A DNA stretch of 64,000 nt from Acidobacteriota bacterium (GTDB taxonomy: Bacteria; Acidobacteriota; Terriglobia; Acidiferrales; UBA7541): positions 1 to 64,000 of the forward strand of contig PMES01000035.1 in the NCBI GenBank assembly GCA_003154775.1, given 5' to 3'. The translations under genes were made by a program, and so were the position numbers. Within the stretch, counting starts at the first letter, position 1, and each line of letters starts with the position of its first letter. The notes below the pieces were generated by a model, which saw only the letters and a list, made by a program, of their open reading frames with translations, did not search any database and was not told the DNA's origin. This document shows positions 40,019-49,991 of this stretch, one piece after another.

Positions 40019-41359
40019 GTGACCATGCAAAACTCATCCCGCCGCAATTTCCTGAAGACCGGCGCCGCCGCGCTCGCCGCTGTGCCGCTGGCGCGCGCTT
40101 CCAGCTATGCGCGCATCTTTGGCGCAAATGACCGCGTGCGCGTGGGCGTGGTCGGCTTCTCCGATCGCTTCCGCTCCGCCTTGCTGCCCTCATTTCTGCA
40201 GCACGCGAAAGATCTCAACTTCGAGTTCGTGGCTGTCTCCGACATCTGGAACCAGCGCCGCGAAGAAGGCCGGGCGCACATCGAAAAACGCACCGGCGCA
40301 CACATTGATGCCGTGCGCAACAACGACGAGCTGTACGCGCGCAAAGACGTTGACGCCGTTATCATCGCCACTGCTGATTTCCAACACGCTCAGCATGGTG
40401 TGGAAGCGGTGCGCGCCGGCCGCGACGCTTACGTCGAAAAGCCGCTGGCGCACACGATGGAAGATGCGCGCGCGATTCGCGACGCCGTCCGCGAAACCGG
40501 CCGCATCGTGCAGGTCGGCACACAGCGCCGCAGCTCTCCGGTTTACCAGCAGGCCTACGATTTCGTCCGCAGCGGCAAATTCGGCGAAATCGTGTCCGTG
40601 CTGATGACCTGGAACGTCAACCAGCCCGGCCGCTGGCGCCGCCCGAAACTCGTCGCGGGCCTGCGCGAGGATCAAGTGGATTGGAAGCGTTACCTGATGA
40701 AGCTGCCCTACGAGCCGTTCGACCCGCGCAAATACGTCGAGTTCCGCCTCTTCTGGCCGTATTCATCGGGGATTCCGGATCAGTGGATGGTCCACCAGAT
40801 TGACACGGTCCATTGGTTCACTGGGTTGCCGCGGCCGCGCAGCGTGGTGGCAAATGGCGGCATCTATTTTTGGAAAGATGGACGCAAGAATTGGGACACC
40901 ATGACCGCGGTCTTCGATTACGGCCCGCTGAATGATCCCACCAAGGGATTTCAGGTGGTGTACAGCTCGCGCATGACGAATGAAGCCGGTGAAGTGAAGG
41001 AACTTTACTACTCGAATGGCGGCACGCTGGATCTCGACAAGAGAACTGTGTCGCCCGAAGGTGGGCTGACAAAACGCTTCGCGGACGAAATGAATATGCC
41101 GCCGAATCTGCTGCCCAAGATTTCGCTGCTGGATTCCGGCGGGCGCATCGTTACTTCCGCTGACACCGGCGGCGACGCGGACACTTCCGCCAACGTTCGC
41201 AACTGGATGGAATGCGTGCGCAGCCGCAAAACTCCCAACGCACATATTGAAGCGGGCTATTCGCACTCCGTGGCGCTGTGCATGACGATTGCGGCGATTC
41301 AGACCGGCCGCCGCATCACCTTCGACGATGCCAAGCAGGAAGTGGTCACGGGCGCGTAG
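40019..41359 (+). CDS. Gfo/Idh/MocA family oxidoreductase with Tat signal
   Basis: MQNSSRRNFLKTGAAALAAVPLARA; VRVGVVGFSDRF; DVDAVIIATADFQHAQHGVEAVRAGRDAYVEKPLAHTMEDARAIRDAV; start GTG 40019 or ATG 40025. Confidence 0.95.
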   Translation: MTMQNSSRRNFLKTGAAALAAVPLARASSYARIFGANDRVRVGVVGFSDRFRSALLPSFLQHAKDLNFEFVAVSDIWNQRREEGRAHIEKRTGAHIDAVRNNDELYARKDVDAVIIATADFQHAQHGVEAVRAGRDAYVEKPLAHTMEDARAIRDAVRETGRIVQVGTQRRSSPVYQQAYDFVRSGKFGEIVSVLMTWNVNQPGRWRRPKLVAGLREDQVDWKRYLMKLPYEPFDPRKYVEFRLFWPYSSGIPDQWMVHQIDTVHWFTGLPRPRSVVANGGIYFWKDGRKNWDTMTAVFDYGPLNDPTKGFQVVYSSRMTNEAGEVKELYYSNGGTLDLDKRTVSPEGGLTKRFADEMNMPPNLLPKISLLDSGGRIVTSADTGGDADTSANVRNWMECVRSRKTPNAHIEAGYSHSVALCMTIAAIQTGRRITFDDAKQEVVTGA

Positions 41360-41383
41360 CTCGTGCGAGCAAGCCGGGAGCCG

Positions 41384-42316
41384 TCAAACCTCGCGAATTA
41401 CTTTCAACAATCCGTCCATGGATTCGCGGCTCGACGCTTCTTTGTCCTTCGCCGCATTCAGGTAATGCGTTTCCAGCGACATCGTGCCTGTGAATCCATC
41501 TTTCAGGATGGCGCGGAATTGCCCGACGTAGTCAATCTTTCCGCCGCCAATGGGACGCCAGTTGGTTCCCGTGCCTTCCGCATCCTTCAAGTGCATGTGC
41601 CACAAGCGCTTTTTGTCCAGCGGAGCGTAGCCGTCGGGAAAGGGTCTCAGTTCGCCGGCGGCGTACGCGTTGCCCGGATCCCAGTTCAGGCCCAGAGCCG
41701 GCGCCTTCACCGCGTTCAGCATGGCCGCGCTCTCCGCGCCCGTGGCCACATTGCAGGCGAACTCATTCTCCAGCACCAGGCGGATGCCTTCGCGCTTGGC
41801 GATCTCCGCCGTCCTGTCCAGTTCCTTGGCAACGCGCTCGAAGACCGTCTTGGGATCCTCCACGCGCCAGAAGGAAAAGATGCGCACCTTGTCAGTTCCG
41901 AAATCCTTGGCGCGCGCGAAGGCCCGTTCGAGCAGCGCATCCTGCTTTTCGTGTTCATTGGCGGCGAAATCGCCTTTGCCTTCGTCGAATTTTGAAGTGG
42001 TGCCGGGGAGAGTGGTCTTGAAGTAGGCCGAATCCAGCACGGACACGCGAAGGCCGTATTTCGCGAGCAGGTCCTTGGCGCGCTTCACTTCGTCGGGTGT
42101 GAATTCGGTGATGTACTTTCCCCAGACGTTGCGAAACTCCACCCACTCCAGCCCGTAGCCCTTCGCCCACGCCAGCGCCTTCTCCAAATCCTGGGTCACT
42201 TCATCCGTGATCACGCCGAGCTTGAATTGCTTCACGTCCGCCGCCAGCGCGCGCATGGTGCTCATCATTACGAATGCTGTTGCTCCACCGGCCAGAAATT
42301 CGCGTCGTTTCATCAT
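41384..42316 (-). CDS. sugar phosphate isomerase/epimerase family TIM barrel with N-terminal export signal
   Basis: MMKRREFLAGGATAFVMMSTMRA; LEWVEFRNVWGKYITEFTPDEVKRAKDLLAKYGLRVSVLDSAYFKTTLPG; ALGLNWDPGNAYAAGE. Confidence 0.9.
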   Translation of the reverse strand: MMKRREFLAGGATAFVMMSTMRALAADVKQFKLGVITDEVTQDLEKALAWAKGYGLEWVEFRNVWGKYITEFTPDEVKRAKDLLAKYGLRVSVLDSAYFKTTLPGTTSKFDEGKGDFAANEHEKQDALLERAFARAKDFGTDKVRIFSFWRVEDPKTVFERVAKELDRTAEIAKREGIRLVLENEFACNVATGAESAAMLNAVKAPALGLNWDPGNAYAAGELRPFPDGYAPLDKKRLWHMHLKDAEGTGTNWRPIGGGKIDYVGQFRAILKDGFTGTMSLETHYLNAAKDKEASSRESMDGLLKVIREV

Positions 42317-42487
42317 CGTGAGGGCATCCTATTCTCCGGGCGCCACCGCGTCAATGTGCTACTGCTGATTCTAATTGTTCGCGCCGTTTTTCCTAACAAA
42401 TTCCTGACGAACACCTCCGGACTTTCTATACCCGGCCAACGTACTCTGCGATTGTCAACGGAACGCTTGTAAGAACGAGGATTCGCC

Positions 42488-42631
42488 GTGTCGCCCTTTG
42501 CCATTCTCGCTTTTTGCATGCTCAGCATCGATCTCACGCTGGTTTTGTTGTTCCACCTGGTCTATGGCGAAAAGCGTCACAAGTTTTCCCGCGAGAAACT
42601 GCTCCAAGGGAATCGGCGGACGGCGCGCTAA
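42488..42631 (+). CDS. possible 47-aa single-TM small protein
   Basis: GTG start; MSPFAILAFCMLSIDLTLVLLFHLVYGEKRHKFSREKLLQGNRRTAR*, TM helix then basic tail; below the supplied ORF length cutoff. Confidence 0.4.
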   Translation: MSPFAILAFCMLSIDLTLVLLFHLVYGEKRHKFSREKLLQGNRRTAR

Positions 42632-42739
42632 AAATCTCTGCATGCGTCCTGCAGTCCCGCCGGGCTCCTCCACTTTCCTGGGACCGCCAATCCGCGGCCA
42701 GCCTGCTACACTAGGTTGCATCGCTCCCAGGAGTTGCGC

Positions 42740-44155
42740 ATGTCTGAACCTACCTCGTTCGCCAAATCCGCTCCCACCCGCACCGAATCCGACAGCATGG
42801 GCAAGATTGAAGTTCCGGTAGACCGCTACTACGGCGCGCAAACAGCCCGTTCCCTGATTCACTTCGCTATCGGCAAGGACACCATGCCGCCGGAATTGAT
42901 CCGCGCGTTCGGGATACTCAAAAAGGCCGCAGCCCTCGTCAATCGCGATCTCGGCAAACTTCCCGAAGAGAAGGCCAACCTGATCGTGCAGGCCGCGGAT
43001 GAAGTCATCGCCGGAAAGCTGCAGGAACATTTTCCGTTGCGCATTTGGCAGACCGGCAGCGGCACGCAGACGAACATGAACGTCAACGAAGTGATCTCCA
43101 ACCGCGCCATCTCCATTGCCGGCGGCGTGATGGGCAGCAAGAAGCCGATTCATCCGAACGACGATGTGAATATGTCGCAGTCCTCGAACGACACGTTTCC
43201 CACGGCCATGCACATTGCCGCTGCCGCTGAGACTTCACGCCATTTGCTGCCCGCGGTGAAAAAGCTGCGCGATGCGCTCGATGCCAAAGCAAGGGCGTTT
43301 ATGGGCGTCGTCAAAATCGGCCGCACGCACTTGCAAGACGCTACGCCACTGACCGTGGGCCAGGAATTTTCCGGCTGGGTTAGCCTGCTCGATCGCGATG
43401 GCGCGCGCATCGCCATGGCGCTGGATGGCTTGCTGGATCTCGCCATCGGCGGCACGGCGGTGGGCACGGGCCTGAATGCGCATCCGGAATTCGCGGAGCG
43501 CGCCGCACGGAAAATCGCCGAACTCACCGGCCTGCCCTTCCGCTCGCACCCCAACAAATTCGCCAGCCTTTCCGCGCATGATGAAGTGGTCTTCGCCAGC
43601 GGCGCGTTGAAGACCCTGGCCGCTTCGCTGATGAAAATCGCGAATGATGTTCGCTGGCTGGCTTCCGGCCCGCGCTGCGGCCTGGGCGAGCTGACGCTGC
43701 CGGAAAACGAGCCCGGCTCCTCGATCATGCCGGGAAAAGTGAATCCCACGCAGTGCGAGGCGCTGACCATGGTGGCGGTGCAGGTGATGGGCAATGACAC
43801 GGCGATTGGCTTCGCCGGCTCGCAAGGCAATTTTGAATTGAATGTGTACAAGCCGGTGATGATCTTCAACTACCTGCACTCGGTGGAACTCCTCGCGGAT
43901 GCGTGCAACAGTTTCGTGGAGCACTGCGTGGTGGGCATTGAAATCAACCGCGACACAATTGATCGTTATGTGCGCAACTCCCTGATGCTAGTTACCGCGC
44001 TGGCCCCCAAAATCGGCTACGACAACGCCGCCAAGGTCGCCAAAACCGCCCACCACGAAAACACCAGCCTCCGCGAAGCCGCCACCAAACTTGGCTTCCT
44101 CTCCGCCGAAGAATTCGACCAACTCGTCAAACCTGAAGACATGACCCATCCATGA
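42740..44155 (+). CDS. fumC: class II fumarate hydratase
   Basis: [92 protein letters not shown]. Confidence 0.98.
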   Translation: MSEPTSFAKSAPTRTESDSMGKIEVPVDRYYGAQTARSLIHFAIGKDTMPPELIRAFGILKKAAALVNRDLGKLPEEKANLIVQAADEVIAGKLQEHFPLRIWQTGSGTQTNMNVNEVISNRAISIAGGVMGSKKPIHPNDDVNMSQSSNDTFPTAMHIAAAAETSRHLLPAVKKLRDALDAKARAFMGVVKIGRTHLQDATPLTVGQEFSGWVSLLDRDGARIAMALDGLLDLAIGGTAVGTGLNAHPEFAERAARKIAELTGLPFRSHPNKFASLSAHDEVVFASGALKTLAASLMKIANDVRWLASGPRCGLGELTLPENEPGSSIMPGKVNPTQCEALTMVAVQVMGNDTAIGFAGSQGNFELNVYKPVMIFNYLHSVELLADACNSFVEHCVVGIEINRDTIDRYVRNSLMLVTALAPKIGYDNAAKVAKTAHHENTSLREAATKLGFLSAEEFDQLVKPEDMTHP

Positions 44156-46338
44156 GCTACGATCTCGAAGTTTGGTCAGTTTACCCATTTGATCCATCTG
44201 CCCTCCGGGATCCGGAACAATGGGAACATCTTGCTGAGACTCAATGGGTTCGCTCCGCCGCTACTTGGCAAGTATCGATTTTCGGCTCAAGCAGACTTCT
44301 TCCGGAGGACGTGCCTGAAGAAATCGCCCAGCTCCTTCCCGGGATCACCTATTTGACTGAAATTGTCCTAGAAGGCCAGCGAACCAAAGTAGCAACACAA
44401 CTTCTTCAGTCAACTTCAAATCAAATCGGTAAGGTTCTTCACGGGGTCGTTTTCGACAAACAGGAAGACACGTTGCGGACACCTACAGGCGTGAAGCGAT
44501 TTGTGCCTCCATCGAAGCAGGAAACTTTTTCGGTCTTGCGCTTCTCTTGGTGGTTTCTGGAAAGTCCTTTACTCACTAGTGAGGGATGCCAGCGCTTTCT
44601 CGCGCTTCTCGAACGCTTCATCCCCGAAGCATTGCCCAAACGTTACGGCCTGTACGAGCCTCCACAACACATCTACGCGGAAACGGGAAAAGCACACCTG
44701 CTCCGATTCATGGAAGAGAACGTGCACGACTTCGTAGTCTGGTACCCCCACAGGCCGGTCACCTCTCTCTATCTGGGCCATCCCGAGCCGGTTGGTGCCA
44801 GCAAGTTGGGTTTTCGAACGAATCAACTGTCGATCGAAGTCGAGTCCGCAGTGCTAACGCAGCCTGGATGGGCTAACAGCTTACGGCAGTTCTGGAGAGA
44901 GGTTTCGCGGTTCATAAAGCCCGTCTATGGCGAAGTACGGACCCTTGGTGGCAGGCAACGCAGGGGAGCAACAGTGTTCGCCTCGTTTAAGGATGAAGCT
45001 GGCCTCGAGTTGACTAAGGGATGGTGGTGGAGGGGCATCCCGAAACAACTTGGCTGCGCCGTAGTGCTTGGCGAGACGTATCAGAAATTGTGGCCCGCGT
45101 TTATGTCGAAGGCACTGCTGGAAGAGCAACTAGCTTTTGCTTCCACTTCCGATTGGGCGGCCGCTAGGGATTTGTCAGAGAATGTGGGCACTCCCCCTGG
45201 CCCTGTCTCTATGCGACGTGAAGCCCAACGGCCGGGTGACCAGGAATATCCGGAAGCCTGGCCCTTCGGGGAACCCTTTGACCCGCCGAAGCCTTCTCCC
45301 CGGCCATCACTCTTGCGCAAGTTCCGTGGTCTATTCAACTCTCTTATTTTTGCCGTGGCGTTCTTGTTCGCGAATGATGCTTACCCTCAGGAAGCAAAAT
45401 CTCAGGCAATGCTTCTCTGCGCCCTTTGCGTGGTTCCCTCCGCGTCAAGTTTTTCTCTTCCTGCCTCCCAGCAAACTGAGACTCCCGACTGGTGCAAGCC
45501 ACTTCCTCGCCCGGAATACAAATCGCTCGAACGCGTGGCGATCAGCGATCCGTGGTTCGAGGTTTACAAAGTTGCGCCCGACACCTTCGCCATTTACGAA
45601 CCGCACCAAGCCGAGGAAGTCATCTCCTACCTCATCCTCGGCAAGGAGAAGGCTTTGCTCTTCGACACCGGCATGGGCATCAGCGACATCCGCAAGTTGG
45701 TCTCGGGACTCACGGCTCTCCCTGTCATCGTCCTGAATTCTCACACCCACAACGACCATGTGGGCGGTAACTGGCAGTTCGACACCATCTATTCCATGGA
45801 CACGGACTTCAGCCGCCAGAATGCTAAGGGTTCCACCGCCGACGCTCAGGATGAACTCGCGCCGGGTCAGATTTGCGGTGAATTGCCCAAGGGCTTTGAC
45901 GCGAAAGCGTATCGCACCAAAACCTGGGACATCACCAAGTATGTCCATGACGGCGACAAGCTCGACCTCGGCAGTCGAACGCTCGAAATCATCTCCACTC
46001 CCGGCCACACGCCCGACGCCATTTGCCTCTTCGACCTCGCGGGCGGCCTCCTCTTCACCGGCGATACCTACTATCCCGCCGCCATCTGGCTCTATCGCCC
46101 CGAAACCGACTTCGATGCCTACGCAAAATCCGTCGCCCGTTTGGCGGCCCTTGCGCCGCAAGTAAAAACGGTCCTGGGGGCGCACAATATTCCCGTCGCT
46201 CCCCCATCGGTCTTGACCAAACTACCCGTCGCCTTCGCCGACCTCCGCGCGGGCAAGGCCAACTGCAAGCCCGACAGCCCGGACAAAAAGCGCTGCACGA
46301 TTCGCGAATACACATTTCTTCTTGCTGCAGCCCCCTAA
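44152..46338 (+). CDS. in-frame fusion: N-terminal uncharacterised (possibly immunity-protein-like) domain plus C-terminal metallo-beta-lactamase fold hydrolase
   Basis: [15 protein letters not shown]... about 400 aa, a hydrophobic segment and internal signal-like [19 protein letters not shown], then [18 protein letters not shown]...[27 protein letters not shown]; alternative independent start ATG 45409. Confidence 0.75.
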   Translation: MSYDLEVWSVYPFDPSALRDPEQWEHLAETQWVRSAATWQVSIFGSSRLLPEDVPEEIAQLLPGITYLTEIVLEGQRTKVATQLLQSTSNQIGKVLHGVVFDKQEDTLRTPTGVKRFVPPSKQETFSVLRFSWWFLESPLLTSEGCQRFLALLERFIPEALPKRYGLYEPPQHIYAETGKAHLLRFMEENVHDFVVWYPHRPVTSLYLGHPEPVGASKLGFRTNQLSIEVESAVLTQPGWANSLRQFWREVSRFIKPVYGEVRTLGGRQRRGATVFASFKDEAGLELTKGWWWRGIPKQLGCAVVLGETYQKLWPAFMSKALLEEQLAFASTSDWAAARDLSENVGTPPGPVSMRREAQRPGDQEYPEAWPFGEPFDPPKPSPRPSLLRKFRGLFNSLIFAVAFLFANDAYPQEAKSQAMLLCALCVVPSASSFSLPASQQTETPDWCKPLPRPEYKSLERVAISDPWFEVYKVAPDTFAIYEPHQAEEVISYLILGKEKALLFDTGMGISDIRKLVSGLTALPVIVLNSHTHNDHVGGNWQFDTIYSMDTDFSRQNAKGSTADAQDELAPGQICGELPKGFDAKAYRTKTWDITKYVHDGDKLDLGSRTLEIISTPGHTPDAICLFDLAGGLLFTGDTYYPAAIWLYRPETDFDAYAKSVARLAALAPQVKTVLGAHNIPVAPPSVLTKLPVAFADLRAGKANCKPDSPDKKRCTIREYTFLLAAAP

Positions 46339-46503
46339 CAAGCTGCTAGTGTGATGTTCCGAGAACAAGTTGTCGATGTTCGGAGCCTTCAGGGGCTAAA
46401 GCCCAAATCATTGCACAGAATTTACGCCGGGGCTGAAGCCCCGGCCTCCTAAAGAAAACTACAAGCAACTTCCGGGACGGTCCCCCAGGGGTTACACTCT
46501 TTT

Positions 46504-47160
46504 GTGTTGGAAACCCTTATGTTTCGCCGCCCTCCAGCATTCTTCTCCCTCGCAGCTCTTTTACTGCTCGCGGCCGCCGCGCCTGCCGCCTTCGCGCAGC
46601 CCAAGCAGGCGCAAGCCAAGCACGAAAAAACGGTCTGGAATTTCGACGGGGGCATCTCGCTCATCACCGACGGCTCGATCCCCGATGGACCGTGTTTCCG
46701 GCTGACCGGCAGGGTGTTCGCGCCAGAGTTCTTCGAGAATCTGAAGCGCGTGGACAGCGAACTCGGCACGATCTATCGCCGCGGCAACGACGTGGTTTCC
46801 GTATTCCCGGAAAAAATGCAGCTTCACTTCATGATGTACGACATGCCCTGCAGCGATCAGATCCAGGCGGCGGGCACGCGGGTTTACCTGACGCGCTCGC
46901 TGATGGAAACGCTGCGGCTGAGCTTTTTCTGGAAGCACGGCATGTATTTGCGTCCCGCAAAGGGCGTGACGCCCAAGCATCTGGAGGCGCGCCCGGTGCC
47001 GGCTTATGGCGCCGAGCACGCGACGGATCTGCCCGAAAAATACGAGTGGTGGTTTGAGTTCGAGGTTCCGAGCGAAAATGTGCCGGTGACGGACAGCCTG
47101 GTCATCCTCGTGCGCACGGCCGATGGCTATGTTGCCGCGCGTGTCGCCGCGCGCATGTAG
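46504..47160 (+). CDS. secreted hypothetical protein
   Basis: Signal peptide (PAFFSLAALLLLAAAAPAAFAQ), no recognised family; start 46504 or 46519. Confidence 0.7.
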   Translation: MLETLMFRRPPAFFSLAALLLLAAAAPAAFAQPKQAQAKHEKTVWNFDGGISLITDGSIPDGPCFRLTGRVFAPEFFENLKRVDSELGTIYRRGNDVVSVFPEKMQLHFMMYDMPCSDQIQAAGTRVYLTRSLMETLRLSFFWKHGMYLRPAKGVTPKHLEARPVPAYGAEHATDLPEKYEWWFEFEVPSENVPVTDSLVILVRTADGYVAARVAARM

Positions 47161-47258
47161 ACACTCTACTGGGAGTTAGCTCCCAATATCTTCGGTGAAG
47201 GCGCGGCTTCTTGCCCCGAGGGGAAACAAATAGCTGGGCTTGCGAATGAAGACAGAAA

Positions 47259-47358
47259 TGTCATTCCGAACCCCGTTGCTTTTTGAACGGGGTGAGGAAT
47301 CTGCTTTGTCCTTACTCCCCCGGAAGAAAGCAGATCCCTCGCTTCGCTCGGGATGACA
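47259..47358. repeat. imperfect long palindromic intergenic element (TGTCATTCCGA ... TCGGGATGACA)
   Basis: Outer arms TGTCATTCCGA/TCGGGATGACA, inner arms GAGGAATCTGCTTT/GAAAGCAGATCCCTC, internal hairpin CCCCGTT..AACGGGG; related fragments elsewhere in window. Confidence 0.75.
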
Positions 47359-47423
47359 ATGTACTGCAAGTTTGCCCAGACCCTTTATCAGATTGGCTCT
47401 GACCTCCCGCGCCCGCCGTCTTT

Positions 47424-48497
47424 CTATTCTTCACAGCCGGGTTGCGGCTCGGGACGCAGGTTGTAGAGAAATGTAAATCCGAAGTCGACCTGCGGCTTCC
47501 CCCAATCCGGCGGGATCGCGGGGAACGGAGCGGCTTCCCGCACGGCGCGCAACGCGGTTTCCGTCAGCTTGTTTCCGGCAAACACCTGCGTCAGAAATGT
47601 GTCGTCTTCCTCGGTCTTGCCATCGGCTTGAATCTTGATGCGCACGGTGACTACCGCTTTTTCCTCTTCGCCGAGCGATAAAGGCAGGCGCTTGTACCAC
47701 TGCTTGCGGACCTTGCTATAAACCCGCTGCGCGTAGTCCACGATCACGGGCGTGCTGCCCGAAGGCATATCCGGATTGGTCTTGTAGCAGAAGGGATGGC
47801 GCAACTCCACCACCAATTCCTCAAAGGGTTGCTTTTCCTGATTGGAGAGCGAGACGAGGCGATTCCTGTGCCACGCGATCGCGCCGGCCTCTTTGTGTTC
47901 GATCTCGAATTTCCCATCAGGCTCAAAAACGCTGACCTGCGCCGATGCAAACGGGATTTCCAGATACAGCGGGAATTGCACCTCTTCCGTCGTTTCCCTG
48001 GGCTCGAGGCGCATCCAGAAAATACGCGCGTGCTGGTTTTCGAGGACCAGGCGGAAATGCCGGGTGTCAAAATTGACCGGATCGCGCAAGGAACCCGGCA
48101 CTTGAATCTCGTCCACGGCGTAAGAGTCCTTGAACTCAATCACCAGGATGCGGGAAGGCTGGGGGCCGGTGTTACGTATGAAGTTTTCATCGTCCCTGCG
48201 GAGCCACGACACTTCGCCAAACCCCAGGCGAGACGTTTGCGCGCGATTGGCGGAGGACCAAACGTCCTGAGCGTCGCCATCCAGAATCACCAGCAGGCTG
48301 TCGTTTTTCAAGACGGGGAGCGAGACGATGCTCGATGGGAGAATGGCGTAGCGGACGGCCCGCACATTCTTGTTTTCCAGGAGCACTTCCCCGCCGGTTG
48401 CTTCCGGCGCGCGGATTCCTTGGGAAAAAACGGGAAGCGAAAGAAAGACGGAGAGAACGACTACGGCGCAAAGGGAGAGCGTCGAAAACGAGCACAT
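47424..48497 (-). CDS. secreted protein with cupin-like repeats and TonB-C-like terminal segment
   Basis: EVLLENKNVRAVRYAILPSSIVSLPVLKNDSLLVILDGD (cupin-like, second copy FRLVLENQHARIFWMRLEPRETTEEVQ); C-term VTVRIKIQADGKTEEDDTFLTQVFAGNKLTETALRAVREAAPFPAIP. Confidence 0.65.
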   Translation of the reverse strand: MCSFSTLSLCAVVVLSVFLSLPVFSQGIRAPEATGGEVLLENKNVRAVRYAILPSSIVSLPVLKNDSLLVILDGDAQDVWSSANRAQTSRLGFGEVSWLRRDDENFIRNTGPQPSRILVIEFKDSYAVDEIQVPGSLRDPVNFDTRHFRLVLENQHARIFWMRLEPRETTEEVQFPLYLEIPFASAQVSVFEPDGKFEIEHKEAGAIAWHRNRLVSLSNQEKQPFEELVVELRHPFCYKTNPDMPSGSTPVIVDYAQRVYSKVRKQWYKRLPLSLGEEEKAVVTVRIKIQADGKTEEDDTFLTQVFAGNKLTETALRAVREAAPFPAIPPDWGKPQVDFGFTFLYNLRPEPQPGCEE

Positions 48498-48559
48498 CGG
48501 AAAGAATCCACCCCTGATGAGGGCAGTTTAGCACGAATGAAACCTGCGTTCCTGCCCGC

Positions 48560-49234
48560 TCAGCCCAGATTGATTTCCGGCACGCGGCCGCGCACTTGCA
48601 ACTTCGCTTCGGTTTTCGCCTGAACTTCCTCGGGAGACCAGCCGGGCGCGGCTTCGCGCAGGACCAGGCCGTTTTTCGTGACGTCAATGACGGCGAGGTC
48701 CGTGATGATGGTGTTGACGCACTCGATGCCGGTCAAGGGATAGCTGCACTGCTTCACGATCTTCGGCGCGCCGTCTTTGGTGTTGTGCTCCATGCACACA
48801 ATCAGGTTTTTCGCGCCCGCGGAAATGTCCATCGCGCCGCCGATGTTGCCGATGCCTTTCGATCCGGGAATTTTCCAGTTGGCGAGATCCCCTTTTTCGG
48901 AAACCTGGAAGCCGCCGAGGACCGCAACGTCCAGATGCCCGCCGCGCGTCATCAGGTGCGCGTCGGCCTGATTGAAAAACGAAGCGCCCGGAATGAGCGT
49001 TACCGGAACTTTCATCGCGTCCACCAGGTCGTAATCCTCTTCACCAGGCTTGGCGCGCCGGCCCATCCCCAGGATTCCATTTTCGCTGTGGAAATAGACA
49101 GTGATACCCTTCGGCAAATAATCGGCGATGAGATTCGGAATCCCCCAGCCAAGATTCACGTAAGCGCCGTCACTCAATTCCCGGGCGGCGCGCTGGGCGA
49201 TCTGTTCACGGCTGAGACGCGGCTTATCCGGCAT
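48560..49234 (-). CDS. 3-oxoacid CoA-transferase subunit B
   Basis: MPDKPRLSREQIAQRAARELSDGAYVNLGWGIPNLIADYLPKGITVYFHSENGILGMG; GGHLDVAVLGGFQVSEKGDLANW. Confidence 0.95.
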   Translation of the reverse strand: MPDKPRLSREQIAQRAARELSDGAYVNLGWGIPNLIADYLPKGITVYFHSENGILGMGRRAKPGEEDYDLVDAMKVPVTLIPGASFFNQADAHLMTRGGHLDVAVLGGFQVSEKGDLANWKIPGSKGIGNIGGAMDISAGAKNLIVCMEHNTKDGAPKIVKQCSYPLTGIECVNTIITDLAVIDVTKNGLVLREAAPGWSPEEVQAKTEAKLQVRGRVPEINLG

Positions 49235-49901
49235 AACGCAATCCTTTCGCCTGCACGATGCGATGCACGAAGATGGCGGGTGTGATGACATTTTCGGGCT
49301 CGATGGAACCCACGGGAACGATTTCGTCCACTTCCACGATGGTGGTGCTTGCCGCCATGGCCATGATGGGATTGAAATTGCGCGCGGCCAGCCGATAGGT
49401 GAGGTTGCCAAGCTCATCGGCCTTCTCCGCCTTGATCAGAGCGAAATCCGCGTGCATGGGCTTTTCGAGGATGCAACGCTTGCCGTCGATCACGCGCTCT
49501 TCCTTGCCGTTGGCTACTTCCGTGCCCACGCCGACGGTTGTGTAGAAGCCGAGCAGGCCCGCCGCCGCCGCGCGCATCCGTTCGCAGAGAATCCCCTGCG
49601 GCACAAGTTCGCAGGTGACTTCCCCCTTCGCGTAGCGTTCCTGGAAGTAGTTGGAGTGCGGGCCGGGGAAAGCGGCGACGACGTGGCGCACCTGGCCATT
49701 CTTGAACATGATGCCGAGTTCGCCTTCGCGCGTGCCGCAATTATTGCTGATCGCCGTGATCTCTTTGATGCCCTTGCGGGACAACGCTTGAATCAGATTG
49801 TTGGGGAAACCGGCGCCGCCGAATCCGCCAAACATAATGCGCGCGCCATCGGGAATATCCGCAACTGCGGCGTCCAGGGAAGAGAAAATTTTCTGCTTCA
49901 T
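49224..49901 (-). CDS. 3-oxoacid CoA-transferase subunit A
   Basis: ARIMFGGFGGAGFPNNLIQALSRKGIKEITAISNNCG; ELVPQGILCERMRAAAAGLLGFYTTVGVGTEVANGKEE. Confidence 0.95.
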   Translation of the reverse strand: MKQKIFSSLDAAVADIPDGARIMFGGFGGAGFPNNLIQALSRKGIKEITAISNNCGTREGELGIMFKNGQVRHVVAAFPGPHSNYFQERYAKGEVTCELVPQGILCERMRAAAAGLLGFYTTVGVGTEVANGKEERVIDGKRCILEKPMHADFALIKAEKADELGNLTYRLAARNFNPIMAMAASTTIVEVDEIVPVGSIEPENVITPAIFVHRIVQAKGLRYAG

Positions 49902-49991
49902 GATTCGCTCGGTGAAAAGAAGAGTGCGTTGCTTTTGCCTATAGATTGTTCACGACCAGCGGCCAATGTGCAACCCCGCGAAGAAGAACAG

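Noticed and set aside
44152-45400. Calling the N-terminal part of the fusion a toxin-immunity system
   Set aside because: Only a vague resemblance (MSYDLEVW start) and no toxin gene nearby; not enough for a system call.
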